Below are positions 26,584 to 35,920 of a stretch of 56,849 nt of DNA, piece after piece. Below the pieces are notes generated by a model that was not told the origin of the DNA, searched no databases, and worked only from the letters and a program-made list of their open reading frames with translations. Location: assembly GCA_964415085.1 (NCBI GenBank), contig CAYPYI010000004.1:1-56849 (forward strand), read 5' to 3'. The number at the start of each line of letters is the position of its first letter. Positions within the stretch are counted from its first letter, which is position 1. The stretch is from CAYPYI01 sp964415085. GTDB lineage: Bacteria > Bacillota > Clostridia > Tissierellales > Tissierellaceae. A program made the translations under genes and the position numbers.

Positions 26584-26605
26584 TTATCAATTATGATAAC
26601 ATCTA
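26584..26605. repeat. Palindromic motif shared with 49916-49937 (ftsK copy)
   Basis: TTATCA-N4-TGATAA followed by CATCTA. It matches the motif at 49916-49937 in 21 of 22 positions. Here it is about 95 bp upstream of the ftsK start. It may be a transcription factor site. Confidence 0.5.
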
Positions 26606-26624
26606 AATAAATATAGTTTTATAT

Positions 26625-26663
26625 AAAAAATAAACATGAACCTTAAATTTGACTGGTTCATGT
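26625..26663 (-). terminator. pnp terminator
   Basis: ACATGAACC (26634-26642) and GGTTCATGT (26655-26663) pair; on the minus strand TTTATTTTTT follows. It is 20 bp past the pnp stop. Confidence 0.8.
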
Positions 26664-26683
26664 AAAAAAACATTTCTTATTTT

Positions 26684-28771
26684 TTATTTAGTTTCCTTAG
26701 GAAGTAATGCCTTTCTTGATAAGTTAATTCTTCCTTGAGCATCTATTTCAGTCACTTTAACTAATAATTCTTCACCTTCAGATAAAGCATCTTCAACTTT
26801 ATTTGTTCTTTCCCATGAAATATTTGAAATATGAAGTAATCCTTCTTTTCCTGGTAATACTTCTAAGAACGCTCCAAAGTTAGTAATTTTTGTAACTTTT
26901 CCTAAATAAGTTTCTCCTACTTCAACATCTTTAACAATGTCTTCTACCATTTTCTTAGCTTTTTCACCTGACTCATGATTTTCTGCTGCAATAGATACTA
27001 AACCTTCATCACTTATATCAATAGTAACTCCTGTTGCATCTATAATTTTATTAATAACTTTTCCACCAGGTCCAATAACATCTCTTATTTTTTCTGGATC
27101 AATTGTCATAGTTATAATTTTTGGTGCATATTTAGAAAGTTCAGGTCTTGGTTCTGATATTACTTCTAACATCTTGCCTAATATATGAAGTCTACCTATT
27201 CTAGCTCTTTCTAAAGCTTCTTCTAAAATATCTTCACCTATACCACCAATTTTTATATCCATTTGAATAGCTGTAATACCATCTTTAGTACCTGCAACCT
27301 TAAAGTCCATATCACCTAGATGATCTTCAAGTCCCATGATATCTGATAAAATAGCTATTTTATCTCCTGATTTTATAAGTCCCATAGCAATACCTGCTAC
27401 TGGCGCTTTAATAGGAACACCTGCATCAAGAAGTGATAATGTACTACCACAAACACTTGCTTGAGATGAAGAACCATTTGAACTTAAAACTTCAGATACA
27501 AGTCTTATAGTATATGGGAAATCTTCTTCTGATGGAATTACAGGTTCTAATGCCTTCTCTCCTAAAGCTCCATGTCCAATCTCACGTCTTCCAGGCCCTC
27601 TCATAGGTCTTGTATCTCCTACTGAGTATGGTGGGAAGTTGTAGTGATGCATGAATCTCTTAGGCTCATCTGCACCTATACCATCGATAATTTGTTCATC
27701 AGATGTAGCTCCTAAAGTTGCTACAGTTAAGGCTTGAGTTTGACCTCTTGTAAATAATCCTGATCCATGAGCTCTTGGTAATAAACCAACTTCACATGTT
27801 ATAGGTCTTATTTCATCATGTTTTCTATTATCTGGTCTTTTGTTTTCTTCTAAGATAAGTCTTCTTACTTGTTCTTTTTCAATATTTTCTAATATATTTT
27901 TAATATCAGATTTATTATCCTCTTCTTCGTTTAAGAACTCTTCTATAACTAATTCTTTAACAGCATCTACAGCATCTGCTCTAGCTACTTTTTCTTCGTG
28001 ATTCATTGCTTCTAGAAGCTTATCTGTAGCAAACTTTCTAACTTCTTCGTCTAACTCCTCATCTAATACCGGAGCAACAAATTCAGTTTTCTCTTTTCCT
28101 ACTTCTTCTGTAATTTCTTCAATAAATGCACAAATATTTTTTATCTCTCCATGAGCAAATAATATAGCATCTAACATTTCCTTTTCAGTAACTTCTTGAG
28201 CTGATGCTTCTACCATCATTATAGCATCTTTAGTACCCGCTACAGTAAGTTCCATTTCAGATTCTTTTCTTTGTTCTACGTTAGGATTAATTATATATTC
28301 ATTATTAATTCTTCCTATCATAACTGAACCTGTAGGTCCGTCAAATGGTATATCTGAGATTGATAAAGCTATTGATGAACCTATCATTGCTGCCATTTCT
28401 GGTGAACAATCTTGTTCTACAGATAAAACAGTTGCTATTACTTGAACATCATTCCTGTATCCTTCTGGGAATAATGGTCTAATAGGTCTATCTATTAATC
28501 TTGCTGTTAGTATTGCTTGCTCACTTGGTCTACCTTCTCTTTTAATGAAACCACCTGGTATCTTTCCTACAGAATATAGTTTTTCTTCATAATCCACACT
28601 AAGTGGGAAGAAGTCTATTCCTTCTCTAGGTTGTTTTGATGCAGTTGCAGTTACAAGTACAACGGTTTCTCCATATTCAACAATACAAGCACCGCCTGCT
28701 TGTTCTGCTACTTTACCAGTAGTAACTTTAAGAGGCTTTCCTGCCAAGTCATAATTAAATACTTTTTCCAT
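26684..28771 (-). CDS. pnp: Polyribonucleotide nucleotidyltransferase (PNPase)
   Basis: A 695-residue phosphorolytic 3'-5' exoribonuclease. Order of domains: RNase PH 1 (residues 1-215), helical linker, RNase PH 2 (310-545, with GRREIGHGALGEKAL), KH (IRDVIGPGGKVINKI near 560) and S1 (GKVTKITNFGAFLEVLPGKE near 625). The ATG follows GGAGG. It is downstream of rpsO, the order conserved across bacteria, with the rpsO terminator between them. Confidence 0.98.
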   Translation of the reverse strand: MEKVFNYDLAGKPLKVTTGKVAEQAGGACIVEYGETVVLVTATASKQPREGIDFFPLSVDYEEKLYSVGKIPGGFIKREGRPSEQAILTARLIDRPIRPLFPEGYRNDVQVIATVLSVEQDCSPEMAAMIGSSIALSISDIPFDGPTGSVMIGRINNEYIINPNVEQRKESEMELTVAGTKDAIMMVEASAQEVTEKEMLDAILFAHGEIKNICAFIEEITEEVGKEKTEFVAPVLDEELDEEVRKFATDKLLEAMNHEEKVARADAVDAVKELVIEEFLNEEEDNKSDIKNILENIEKEQVRRLILEENKRPDNRKHDEIRPITCEVGLLPRAHGSGLFTRGQTQALTVATLGATSDEQIIDGIGADEPKRFMHHYNFPPYSVGDTRPMRGPGRREIGHGALGEKALEPVIPSEEDFPYTIRLVSEVLSSNGSSSQASVCGSTLSLLDAGVPIKAPVAGIAMGLIKSGDKIAILSDIMGLEDHLGDMDFKVAGTKDGITAIQMDIKIGGIGEDILEEALERARIGRLHILGKMLEVISEPRPELSKYAPKIITMTIDPEKIRDVIGPGGKVINKIIDATGVTIDISDEGLVSIAAENHESGEKAKKMVEDIVKDVEVGETYLGKVTKITNFGAFLEVLPGKEGLLHISNISWERTNKVEDALSEGEELLVKVTEIDAQGRINLSRKALLPKETK

Positions 28772-28816
28772 AAAATACCTCCTTTAATAAAACTTAAACT
28801 TCTATAAATAAATTAA

Positions 28817-28837
28817 TAGAGCGGGAAACCCGCTCTT
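28817..28837 (-). terminator. rpsO terminator
   Basis: AGAGCGGG (28818-28825) and CCCGCTCT (28829-28836) with loop AAA, the most GC-rich stem in the window. The minus-strand continuation ATTAATTTATTT is a weak T-tract, so some readthrough into pnp is likely. Confidence 0.7.
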
Positions 28838-28838
28838 A

Positions 28839-29102
28839 TTATCTTCTGATATTTAATTTTTGTATAAGATCACGGTATCTTTCGATATCATTGTCTTTTA
28901 AATATCTTAATAAACCTCTTCTTTGTCCAACCATTTTAAGAAGTCCTCTTCTTGAATGGTGATCTTTTTTATGAGTTTTTAAATGCTCATTTAAAGAGTT
29001 TATTCTGTGAGTTAAAATAGCAATTTGAACTTCTGGTGAACCAGTGTCGTTCTCATGTGTTTTATACTCTTCGATAATTTTTGCTTTTTCTTCAGCTGTC
29101 AT
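28839..29102 (-). CDS. rpsO: 30S ribosomal protein S15
   Basis: An 87-residue S15, an early-binding 30S protein that contacts the central domain of 16S rRNA. The signatures HENDTGSPEVQIAILTHRIN and HKKDHHSRRGLLKMVGQRR are intact. The ATG follows GGAGGTGTAGAAAC. It has a structured leader and probably its own promoter at the end of ribF. Confidence 0.98.
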   Translation of the reverse strand: MTAEEKAKIIEEYKTHENDTGSPEVQIAILTHRINSLNEHLKTHKKDHHSRRGLLKMVGQRRGLLRYLKDNDIERYRDLIQKLNIRR

Positions 29103-29135
29103 GTTTCTACACCTCCATAAAATTTAGTACGCCTA

Positions 29136-29174
29136 TAGCTATGTAAAACGTTGAGGTATCGTTAAACTTAGCTA
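29136..29174 (-). promoter_or_regulatory. Structured rpsO leader (candidate S15 autoregulatory element)
   Basis: TAGCTA (29136-29141) pairs with TAGCTA (29169-29174), with an inner AACG (29147-29150)/CGTT (29160-29163) stem, in the 5' untranslated region of rpsO. S15 represses its own mRNA through several unrelated leader folds in bacteria. I cannot match this to a specific known family. Confidence 0.35.
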
Positions 29175-29191
29175 AAGGTAATCCACTAATT

Positions 29192-29220
29192 ATATTATCA
29201 TATTTATAGTAAAAAGTAAA
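29192..29220 (-). promoter_or_regulatory. Candidate rpsO promoter
   Basis: On the minus strand TTTACT, 17-bp spacer, TAATAT, just past the ribF stop. Matches are moderate. Confidence 0.4.
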
Positions 29221-29227
29221 TAATAAA

Positions 29228-30151
29228 CTATATACTCTTTATTATCTTTATATCTTTTTCGATTTGTTTAATTAAATCATCTTTATTATTAAACTTTACT
29301 TCTTCTCTTATATACTTTATAAATTCAATTTCTATAACTTTCCCATAAATTTCTTCTGAAAAATCTATAATATAAGTTTCAATTTTTATATCCTCTGCTT
29401 CAAATGTTAAATTTCTCCCTACATTTGTAGCTCCTAGATAAGTTTTACCATCAACTGTAACATGAGTTGCATATATCCCTTCTTTAGGAAGAACATATTC
29501 TTCATCAGCTTTTACATTTGCAGTAGGAAACCCTAGAACTCTGCCTCTTTTATATCCAGGTACAACTTCACCTTTTATCTTGAAATATCTACCTAATAGT
29601 TGATGAGCTAAATCTACATTACCTTGTTTTATACTTTCTCTTACCATAGTACTACTTACAAGTAATTTTTCGTTATTTATAACGGCATAAATAGGATCTA
29701 CAATATCTACATAAATATCATACTTTTCTCCTAATTTTTTTAGTAAGTCTACATCACCAGAAGCCTTATGTCCAAACTTATAATCAAATCCCACTGTAAC
29801 ACTTTTTACATTTAACTTGTCTACTAGAATGGTTTTTACAAAGTCCTCAGGCGAAAGATTCATAATATTATCATCGAATCTTAGTCTATAAGCTATATCT
29901 ACTTTTAGATCCTCTAACAAGTTTAATTTATCTTCATTTGTTATTAGAAGCCTTGGCTTTTTCTTTAAAGTTAACTCACGTGTATGATTTTCAAATAAAA
30001 GTATTGATGTTTTAACATTCAGTTCTTTTGCAATTTTAACCATTGAATTTATTAAAGCTTTATGAGCTATATGAATACCGTCAAAGTTACCTAAGCAAAT
30101 AGCTACTTTAGTATCATCTTTATAATTTTTATCTAAATCTACAATTTGCAT
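29228..30151 (-). CDS. ribF: Bifunctional riboflavin kinase / FMN adenylyltransferase
   Basis: A 307-residue RibF converting riboflavin to FMN and FAD. The N-terminal nucleotidyltransferase domain has CLGNFDGIHIAH (the GxFDGxHxGH type motif) and VSSTMVRESIKQGN; the C-terminal kinase domain has GRVLGFPTANV (about residues 190-200). AGGTGG lies eight bases before the ATG at 30151; the GTG at 30163 would overlap it. It follows truB by 12 bp, giving a truB-ribF pair as in most Firmicutes. Confidence 0.97.
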   Translation of the reverse strand: MQIVDLDKNYKDDTKVAICLGNFDGIHIAHKALINSMVKIAKELNVKTSILLFENHTRELTLKKKPRLLITNEDKLNLLEDLKVDIAYRLRFDDNIMNLSPEDFVKTILVDKLNVKSVTVGFDYKFGHKASGDVDLLKKLGEKYDIYVDIVDPIYAVINNEKLLVSSTMVRESIKQGNVDLAHQLLGRYFKIKGEVVPGYKRGRVLGFPTANVKADEEYVLPKEGIYATHVTVDGKTYLGATNVGRNLTFEAEDIKIETYIIDFSEEIYGKVIEIEFIKYIREEVKFNNKDDLIKQIEKDIKIIKSI

Positions 30152-30163
30152 AATCATTACCAC

Positions 30164-31045
30164 CTACACTAGAACTTTTTTCATTTTCAAATAAAAGTCA
30201 TCATCTATTTTTCTAAATTCTCCAATACCTATAAATTCATCCCTACAATATATTTTATAGTCCGTTCTTATAGATAAGTCTTTAGTCTCAACTTTTATTT
30301 TTAACCCATTTATTATCTTATCATAAAGATTATCTTTTAGGGTAAAAGATTTCATATTTGTAATAGCCATATCCATAGGTAATAAAATATCTTTAAATTC
30401 TTCTATTGTTAAACTTTCCAAATATTCTCTTGAATAAGCTTTATCCAATGAAAAGTTTCCAACCTGTGTTCTAATTAAATAAGACATATATCCATATGTT
30501 TTAAGTTTCTCACCTATATCATTACATAATGTTCTAATATAAGTTCCCTTAGAACAAACTACTCGAAACATTATTTTATTGTCTTTAATGGAAAGTATTT
30601 CAAGTTCATATATAATAGCTTTACGAGGTTTTCTCTCAACAACCACTCCATCTCTTGCAAGATCGTAAAGTCTTTTTCCTTTATGTCTTACAGCAGAATA
30701 CATTGGTGGAATTTGTGTTATTTCTCCTTCAAATGATTTAAAAGCTGAAATAATCTCTTCCTCACTAACTATAACGTCTGAGCTTACTACAACATCTCCA
30801 TCTTTATCTTGTGTAGTAGTCTTACTTCCTAGTGTAAGTTCTCCTACATACTCCTTATTAGCTTCTAGAACGTATTCTGATACTCTTGTAGCCTTTCCTA
30901 TGCATAGAGGTAGTACTCCAGTTACATTTGGATCTAGAGTTCCTGTATGACCTATTCTTTTTATACCTGTTAGCCTTCTTAATATATTAACTGCATCATG
31001 AGAAGTCATATCTGTTGGCTTATAGAAATTTATAATTCCCTTCAT
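30164..31045 (-). CDS. truB: tRNA pseudouridine(55) synthase TruB
   Basis: A 293-residue enzyme that makes pseudouridine 55 in the T-loop of tRNAs. The opening INFYKPTDMTSHDAV, the catalytic Asp in HTGTLDPNVTGVLP (about residue 39) and VCSKGTYIRTLCNDIG are intact, with a C-terminal PUA-like region. It is four bases downstream of nrnA and 12 upstream of ribF, so it sits in the rbfA-nrnA-truB-ribF operon. Confidence 0.98.
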   Translation of the reverse strand: MKGIINFYKPTDMTSHDAVNILRRLTGIKRIGHTGTLDPNVTGVLPLCIGKATRVSEYVLEANKEYVGELTLGSKTTTQDKDGDVVVSSDVIVSEEEIISAFKSFEGEITQIPPMYSAVRHKGKRLYDLARDGVVVERKPRKAIIYELEILSIKDNKIMFRVVCSKGTYIRTLCNDIGEKLKTYGYMSYLIRTQVGNFSLDKAYSREYLESLTIEEFKDILLPMDMAITNMKSFTLKDNLYDKIINGLKIKVETKDLSIRTDYKIYCRDEFIGIGEFRKIDDDFYLKMKKVLV

Positions 31046-31049
31046 ATTA

Positions 31050-32015
31050 TCACCTTAAATATTTATCTATTGTATCTAGTACTATTTGTTCTGATTTGTT
31101 TAAACTTTTATTAATTGTACACCCTGATGCACGAATATGTCCTCCGCCACCAAGATCTTCACAAACTTCTGATACATTAAAAAACTCTTTACTTCTCATA
31201 CTTACTTTAACTTCATTTTTCTTAATTTCTTTTAATAAGCATGCTACCTCTACACCTTCAACTTTTCTTATTTCTTCAACTATTCCGTTAGTATCTTCCA
31301 TAGATGTATTAGTACTTCTTAACATATCTTGACTTACCTTTACAACTGCTACCTGATTATTTTTATACATTTTTAGCCCTGATAGAGCTTTTATCTTTAG
31401 GCTCATTTTAGGTAAAGATATACTTTCATATAATCTTATATTTATTTTATTAAAGTCTATACCTAAATCTATAAGATTAGCAACTATTCTTAATGTATCA
31501 CCAGTTACACTATCATAAGAAAACTTCCCAGTATCTGTACTAATACCTGTATATAATGCCTCAGCAATACTTTTGTCTATTTCAATATTCATCTGCTTAA
31601 TAAGATAATAAACAAGCTCGCACGTAGAAGGCGACTTTGGATCTACTAGATTTAAATCTGCATAGTTTGTATTACTTAAGTGATGATCTATGTTTATAGT
31701 AGTTTTAGCTTTACCTAATAAGGCTTCATTATCCCCTAATCTTTTACTATCGGCTGAGTCAAGTAAAATTAATAAATCTATTTTCTCATCATCTTCATAT
31801 GATTTAATATCTTCAAAACCCTTTAAAAAGTTAAAATCTTCTGGAAGTATATCTGATTGTAAAACTCTTACATTTTTATTTATTTTTTTCAATGCTAAAT
31901 ATAGTCCAAGACATGAACCGATATTATCTCCATCTGGATTAACATGAGAAGCGATAAATATATTATCATGCTTCTTAATAATATTTATCGCTTCTGTAAA
32001 ATCAATTTTATTCAT
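31050..32015 (-). CDS. nrnA: NanoRNase / pAp phosphatase NrnA (DHH-DHHA1)
   Basis: A 321-residue DHH-family phosphoesterase that degrades 2-5 nt RNA and dephosphorylates pAp. Motifs: HVNPDGDNIGS (residues about 25-35), LLDSAD, the namesake IDHHLSN, and the C-terminal DHHA1 glycine motif GGGGHIRASG. The ATG at 32015 overlaps the rbfA stop (ATGAATAA), implying coupling; a GTG at 32024 is less likely. Confidence 0.95.
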   Translation of the reverse strand: MNKIDFTEAINIIKKHDNIFIASHVNPDGDNIGSCLGLYLALKKINKNVRVLQSDILPEDFNFLKGFEDIKSYEDDEKIDLLILLDSADSKRLGDNEALLGKAKTTINIDHHLSNTNYADLNLVDPKSPSTCELVYYLIKQMNIEIDKSIAEALYTGISTDTGKFSYDSVTGDTLRIVANLIDLGIDFNKINIRLYESISLPKMSLKIKALSGLKMYKNNQVAVVKVSQDMLRSTNTSMEDTNGIVEEIRKVEGVEVACLLKEIKKNEVKVSMRSKEFFNVSEVCEDLGGGGHIRASGCTINKSLNKSEQIVLDTIDKYLR

Positions 32016-32364
32016 TTTTATCACTTTTAACTTGATCTATTAATTCATTAATATGCATTGCATATTCAGTTGATTCGTCTAAACGAAACATTGGTTTTGG
32101 AACATGTCTTAAGTCAACTTTTCTTCCAATTTCTGTTCTGATAAATCCTTTAGCATTGTTTAATCCTTCTATTACATCTTTTTTCTTTTTCTCGTCTCCT
32201 AAAACAGATACAAATATATTAGCAAAACTTAAGTCCTTAGTTACTTGAACCTTTGTTACAGTAACAGATGAATCTACTCTAGGATCTTTTAAACCATTAT
32301 ATAAAATTTCAGTCATTGCTCTTCTTACTTCTTCAGAAATTCTATTTATTCTTTTATCGTTCAT
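32008..32364 (-). CDS. rbfA: 30S ribosome-binding factor RbfA
   Basis: A 118-residue KH-fold protein that matures the 5' end of 16S rRNA and the 30S subunit. The RISEEVRRAMTEIL opening and DPRVDSSVTVTKVQVTKDL core are typical. GAGGG favours the ATG at 32364 over a TTG at 32370. It is 12 bp after infB and overlaps nrnA. Confidence 0.96.
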   Translation of the reverse strand: MNDKRINRISEEVRRAMTEILYNGLKDPRVDSSVTVTKVQVTKDLSFANIFVSVLGDEKKKKDVIEGLNNAKGFIRTEIGRKVDLRHVPKPMFRLDESTEYAMHINELIDQVKSDKNE

Positions 32365-32376
32365 TTTCAACCCTCA

Positions 32377-34395
32377 CTATCTTTTAACTTCTTTTAATAT
32401 ATAAGCTTCTATATAATCTCCTACACGTATATCATTATAGTTTTCAAAACCAAGTCCAGCTTCATATCCTGCTGCAACTTCTCTTACGTCATCTTTAAAT
32501 CTTCTTAAAGACGAAATATCACCTTCAAATATAACAACATCATCTCTTAGAAGTCTTACTTTACCATTTCTTAATATTTTTCCACTTAATACATAAATAC
32601 CTGCAACTACTGAGTTGTTTGGTAATTTAAATGTATCTCTTACTTCAGCTCTTCCTGTTACTTCTTCAACTATATCAGGAGCTAACATACCTTTTACTGC
32701 TGCTTGTATATCTTCTATAGCCTCATATATAACCCTATACGTTCTTATATCAACTTGTTCCCTTTTAGAAACTTCCATTGCATTTAAATTAGGTCTAACA
32801 TTAAATCCTATTATAATTGCATTTGAAGCTGATGCAAGCATTACATCACTTTCAGTTACTCCACCTACACCACCATGAATAACATTTACATTTACTTCTT
32901 CATGATTTAATTTTTCAAGTGATTGTCTTAAAGCTTCTATACTTCCTCTAACGTCAGCTTTTATAATTATATTTAAATCTTGTATTTCACCTTCTTGAAT
33001 TCTTTCAAATAAATCATCTAGTGAAACCTTACTTGTTGTTTTTAATTGTTCATCTCTTATTTGTTCTCTTCTTCTATCAGCAAAAGCTTTTGCTCTTTTT
33101 TCTTCTGATACTGAGAATAATAAGTCTCCTGCGTTAGGAACTTCTGATAATCCTAGTAATACAACTGGAGTTGATGGACCTACTTTCTTAAGCATTCTTC
33201 CTTGATCATCAATCATAGCTCTTACTCTACCACTAGCCACTCCTGATACAATTGAGTCTCCAACTTTAAGAGTACCTTTTTGAACTAGTACTGTTGCTAA
33301 AGGACCTTTTCCCTTATCTAGTTCTGCTTCAATTACTGTAGCTACTGCAGTTCTATTAGGGTTTGCCTTTAATTCTTCCATTTCAGATACTAAAAGTACC
33401 ATTTCTAAAAGTTCATCAATTCCTTCACCCTTTTTAGCTGAAACTGGAACTGTTATAACATCTCCACCCCAAGCTTCAGGCATAAGACCATTTTCTACTA
33501 ATTCTTGATAAATTCTATCTATATTAGCCTCAGGTTTATCAACTTTGTTAATAGCAACTATAATTGGAACATGAGCAGCTTTTGCGTGGTTTATAGCTTC
33601 AATTGTTTGTGGCATTACTCCATCGTCTGCAGCAACAACAAGTATTGCTATATCCGTTACTTGAGTACCTCTTGCTCTCATTGATGTGAAAGCCTCATGA
33701 CCTGGAGTATCTAAAAATACTATTCTGTCTTTCTTACTAACATTTACAGAATATGCTCCTATATGTTGAGTTATTCCCCCAGCTTCTCCTGTAGTAACAT
33801 TTGCTTTTCTTATAGCATCAAGTAAACTTGTTTTACCATGGTCAACGTGACCCATTACAGTTACAACTGGAGCTCTAGGTATAAGATCTTCTTTTTTATC
33901 TTCAAAATCTAAATCAAATTCTTCTATATCTAGTTTTTCTTCATCTTGTTTAGCAACTACTCTATAACCGTATTCTTCAGCAATCATTTCTGCAATTTCT
34001 CTATCAATACTTTGGTTTTGACTTGCCATTATTCCTAAAGCTATTAATTTTGTAATTATTCCCGCAACATCAGTATCTAATAATTCAGCTAACTCTCTTA
34101 CTACTACCGTCTCGTCTAATTCTAGTTTCAATGTATCATCTTCTTCTTCTATATTTTCTATTTCTTCATCCATTAACTCTTCTAATTCCTCTTCCGTATC
34201 ATCATTTATACTATCTTCCGTGTTATCATTGTCACTAGAACCTAAAATTAGCTCTTTTATTACCTGTGCTTCCTCGCTTGTTATTGTACTCATATGACTA
34301 CTTACGTCCATTTCTAATTCTTCTAATTGATCCAATAATTCCTTACTACTTAATTTAAGTTCTTTTGCTAGTTCATATATCCTCATGTTAGACAT
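32377..34395 (-). CDS. infB: Translation initiation factor IF-2
   Basis: A 672-residue GTPase that places initiator tRNA on the 30S subunit. The N-terminal IF2_N helix (MRIYELAKELKLSSKELLD), a short acidic linker (Glu/Asp-rich, residues 55-95) and a second IF2_N precede the G domain: GHVDHGKTS at about residue 183, DTPGHEAF, and NKVDKPEAN. Domains II-IV follow. The linker is short compared with many Firmicutes. GGAGG is eight bases before the ATG at 34395; a GTG at 34404 is possible but overlaps it. Confidence 0.98.
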   Translation of the reverse strand: MSNMRIYELAKELKLSSKELLDQLEELEMDVSSHMSTITSEEAQVIKELILGSSDNDNTEDSINDDTEEELEELMDEEIENIEEEDDTLKLELDETVVVRELAELLDTDVAGIITKLIALGIMASQNQSIDREIAEMIAEEYGYRVVAKQDEEKLDIEEFDLDFEDKKEDLIPRAPVVTVMGHVDHGKTSLLDAIRKANVTTGEAGGITQHIGAYSVNVSKKDRIVFLDTPGHEAFTSMRARGTQVTDIAILVVAADDGVMPQTIEAINHAKAAHVPIIVAINKVDKPEANIDRIYQELVENGLMPEAWGGDVITVPVSAKKGEGIDELLEMVLLVSEMEELKANPNRTAVATVIEAELDKGKGPLATVLVQKGTLKVGDSIVSGVASGRVRAMIDDQGRMLKKVGPSTPVVLLGLSEVPNAGDLLFSVSEEKRAKAFADRRREQIRDEQLKTTSKVSLDDLFERIQEGEIQDLNIIIKADVRGSIEALRQSLEKLNHEEVNVNVIHGGVGGVTESDVMLASASNAIIIGFNVRPNLNAMEVSKREQVDIRTYRVIYEAIEDIQAAVKGMLAPDIVEEVTGRAEVRDTFKLPNNSVVAGIYVLSGKILRNGKVRLLRDDVVIFEGDISSLRRFKDDVREVAAGYEAGLGFENYNDIRVGDYIEAYILKEVKR

Positions 34396-34432
34396 ATAAC
34401 GCACCTCCTATTTATTTACACATAGCTAATAT

Positions 34433-34699
34433 CTACTCACTTTCTATAATAGATTTTAAATTTTCATACACTTCAGGTTCAACTTTTGCTTTTAACCCTT
34501 TTGAAAGTTTGTTATTTTTAATAACATCATTTAAGCATTCTGTGTTTTTACAGATATAAGCTCCTCTTCCATTTAGCTTGCCTGTATCGTCAATTAAGAC
34601 TTCACCATCTTTATTTTTTACTACTCTTATAAGATCTTTTTTATCTTTCATTTCATTGCAAGATAAACATTTTCTTAATGGAACTTTTTTTATTTTCAT
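34433..34699 (-). CDS. rnpM: YlxR/RnpM, RNase P modulator
   Basis: An 88-residue YlxR-fold protein. In Bacillus the homologue (RnpM) binds the RNase P RNA and tunes its activity. RKCLSCNEMKDKKDLIRVV and GRGAYIC are the family signature. It lies between nusA and infB. The L7Ae-type ylxQ gene that usually follows is missing; only 37 bp separate it from infB. Confidence 0.9.
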   Translation of the reverse strand: MKIKKVPLRKCLSCNEMKDKKDLIRVVKNKDGEVLIDDTGKLNGRGAYICKNTECLNDVIKNNKLSKGLKAKVEPEVYENLKSIIESE

Positions 34700-34712
34700 A
34701 AAATATCACCTC

Positions 34713-35906
34713 TTAATTATCTTTGTCTACATCTTCTAATATATCTAAGGTATTTGATATTTCTTCATTTTCAATAATTTCTTCTTCATTTACATTTAAG
34801 TCTTTTATTTCTTCTTCATCTAGTACTACTGACTCACTAATTATTTCTATATCATCTTCAGCTTTTAACATTTCTTGATATTGTGATTCTGATTTAATAT
34901 CAATTTTCCAGTTAGTAAGTTTAGCTGCAAGTCTTGCATTTTGTCCACCCTTACCTATTGCAAGTGATAACTGATAATCAGGTACAACTACTAATGCAGA
35001 TTTTTCTTCCTCATTTACTTCTACTTTACTTACCTTTGAAGGAGATAAACTATTTCCTATAAACTCAGCTATGTCGTCACTCCAAATTACAATATCAATG
35101 TTTTCTCCATTAATTTCATCTACAATTGTTTTTACCCTACTACCTTTAAAACCAACACATGCACCTAATGGATCTACATCTGGATCTTTAGAGTATACTG
35201 CTATTTTAGTCCTTGAACCTGCTTCTCTTGATATTGAATATATTTCCACAATTCCATCATTAATCTCTGGTACTTCTAGTTCGAATAGTCTTTTAACTAA
35301 ATCTGGATGAGATCTTGATAATACTATTTGTGGTCCTTTTGTAGTCTTGTTTACTTCTAATATTAAAAGTTTCAATCTTTTATACTGATCATATTCTTCC
35401 CCTGCTATTTGTTCTGTTGGTGGAAGTATACCTTCAGTTTTACCTAAATCTATGAATATATTGTTTCTTGAAAATCTTTGTACTGTTCCTGTTATAATTT
35501 CGTTTTGACGAGTTACATATTCATCAAATATAACATCTCTTTCTGCATCTTTAATTCTTTGAATAACTACTTGTTTTGCTGTTTGTGCTGCAATTCTTCC
35601 AAAGTCTTTAGGTGTTATCTCTTCTTTAATAAGATCTCCCACTTCAACCACTGGGTTTTGTTTTCTTGCATCTTCTATTGACATTTCAAGTAATTCATCT
35701 TCAACTTCTTCAACTACTTCTTTAAGCGCATATACTTTACTTACACCTGTATTTTCATCTATCTTTACTTCAACATTTTGTGATGTTCCAAAGTTTTTAC
35801 GATAACTTGATATTAAAGCTGATTCTAAAGCTTCAAATATAACTTCTTTTGTAATACCCTTATCCTTTTCAATCTCGTTTAGGGCATTTATAAAATCTTG
35901 ATTCAT
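34713..35906 (-). CDS. nusA: Transcription termination/antitermination protein NusA
   Basis: A 397-residue NusA that modulates pausing and hairpin termination. Order: N-terminal RNA polymerase-binding domain (1-125), S1 (ITGTVQRFSRNNIFIDLG near 138), KH1 (VGFKGSRVKTI near 245) and KH2 (LAIGKGGQNARLAAKLTNW near 315), with an acidic tail of about 50 residues. It lacks the C-terminal acidic repeats of proteobacterial NusA, as normal for Firmicutes. rimP is 14 bp upstream. Confidence 0.98.
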   Translation of the reverse strand: MNQDFINALNEIEKDKGITKEVIFEALESALISSYRKNFGTSQNVEVKIDENTGVSKVYALKEVVEEVEDELLEMSIEDARKQNPVVEVGDLIKEEITPKDFGRIAAQTAKQVVIQRIKDAERDVIFDEYVTRQNEIITGTVQRFSRNNIFIDLGKTEGILPPTEQIAGEEYDQYKRLKLLILEVNKTTKGPQIVLSRSHPDLVKRLFELEVPEINDGIVEIYSISREAGSRTKIAVYSKDPDVDPLGACVGFKGSRVKTIVDEINGENIDIVIWSDDIAEFIGNSLSPSKVSKVEVNEEEKSALVVVPDYQLSLAIGKGGQNARLAAKLTNWKIDIKSESQYQEMLKAEDDIEIISESVVLDEEEIKDLNVNEEEIIENEEISNTLDILEDVDKDN

Positions 35907-35920
35907 TTAATTAAACCCTC

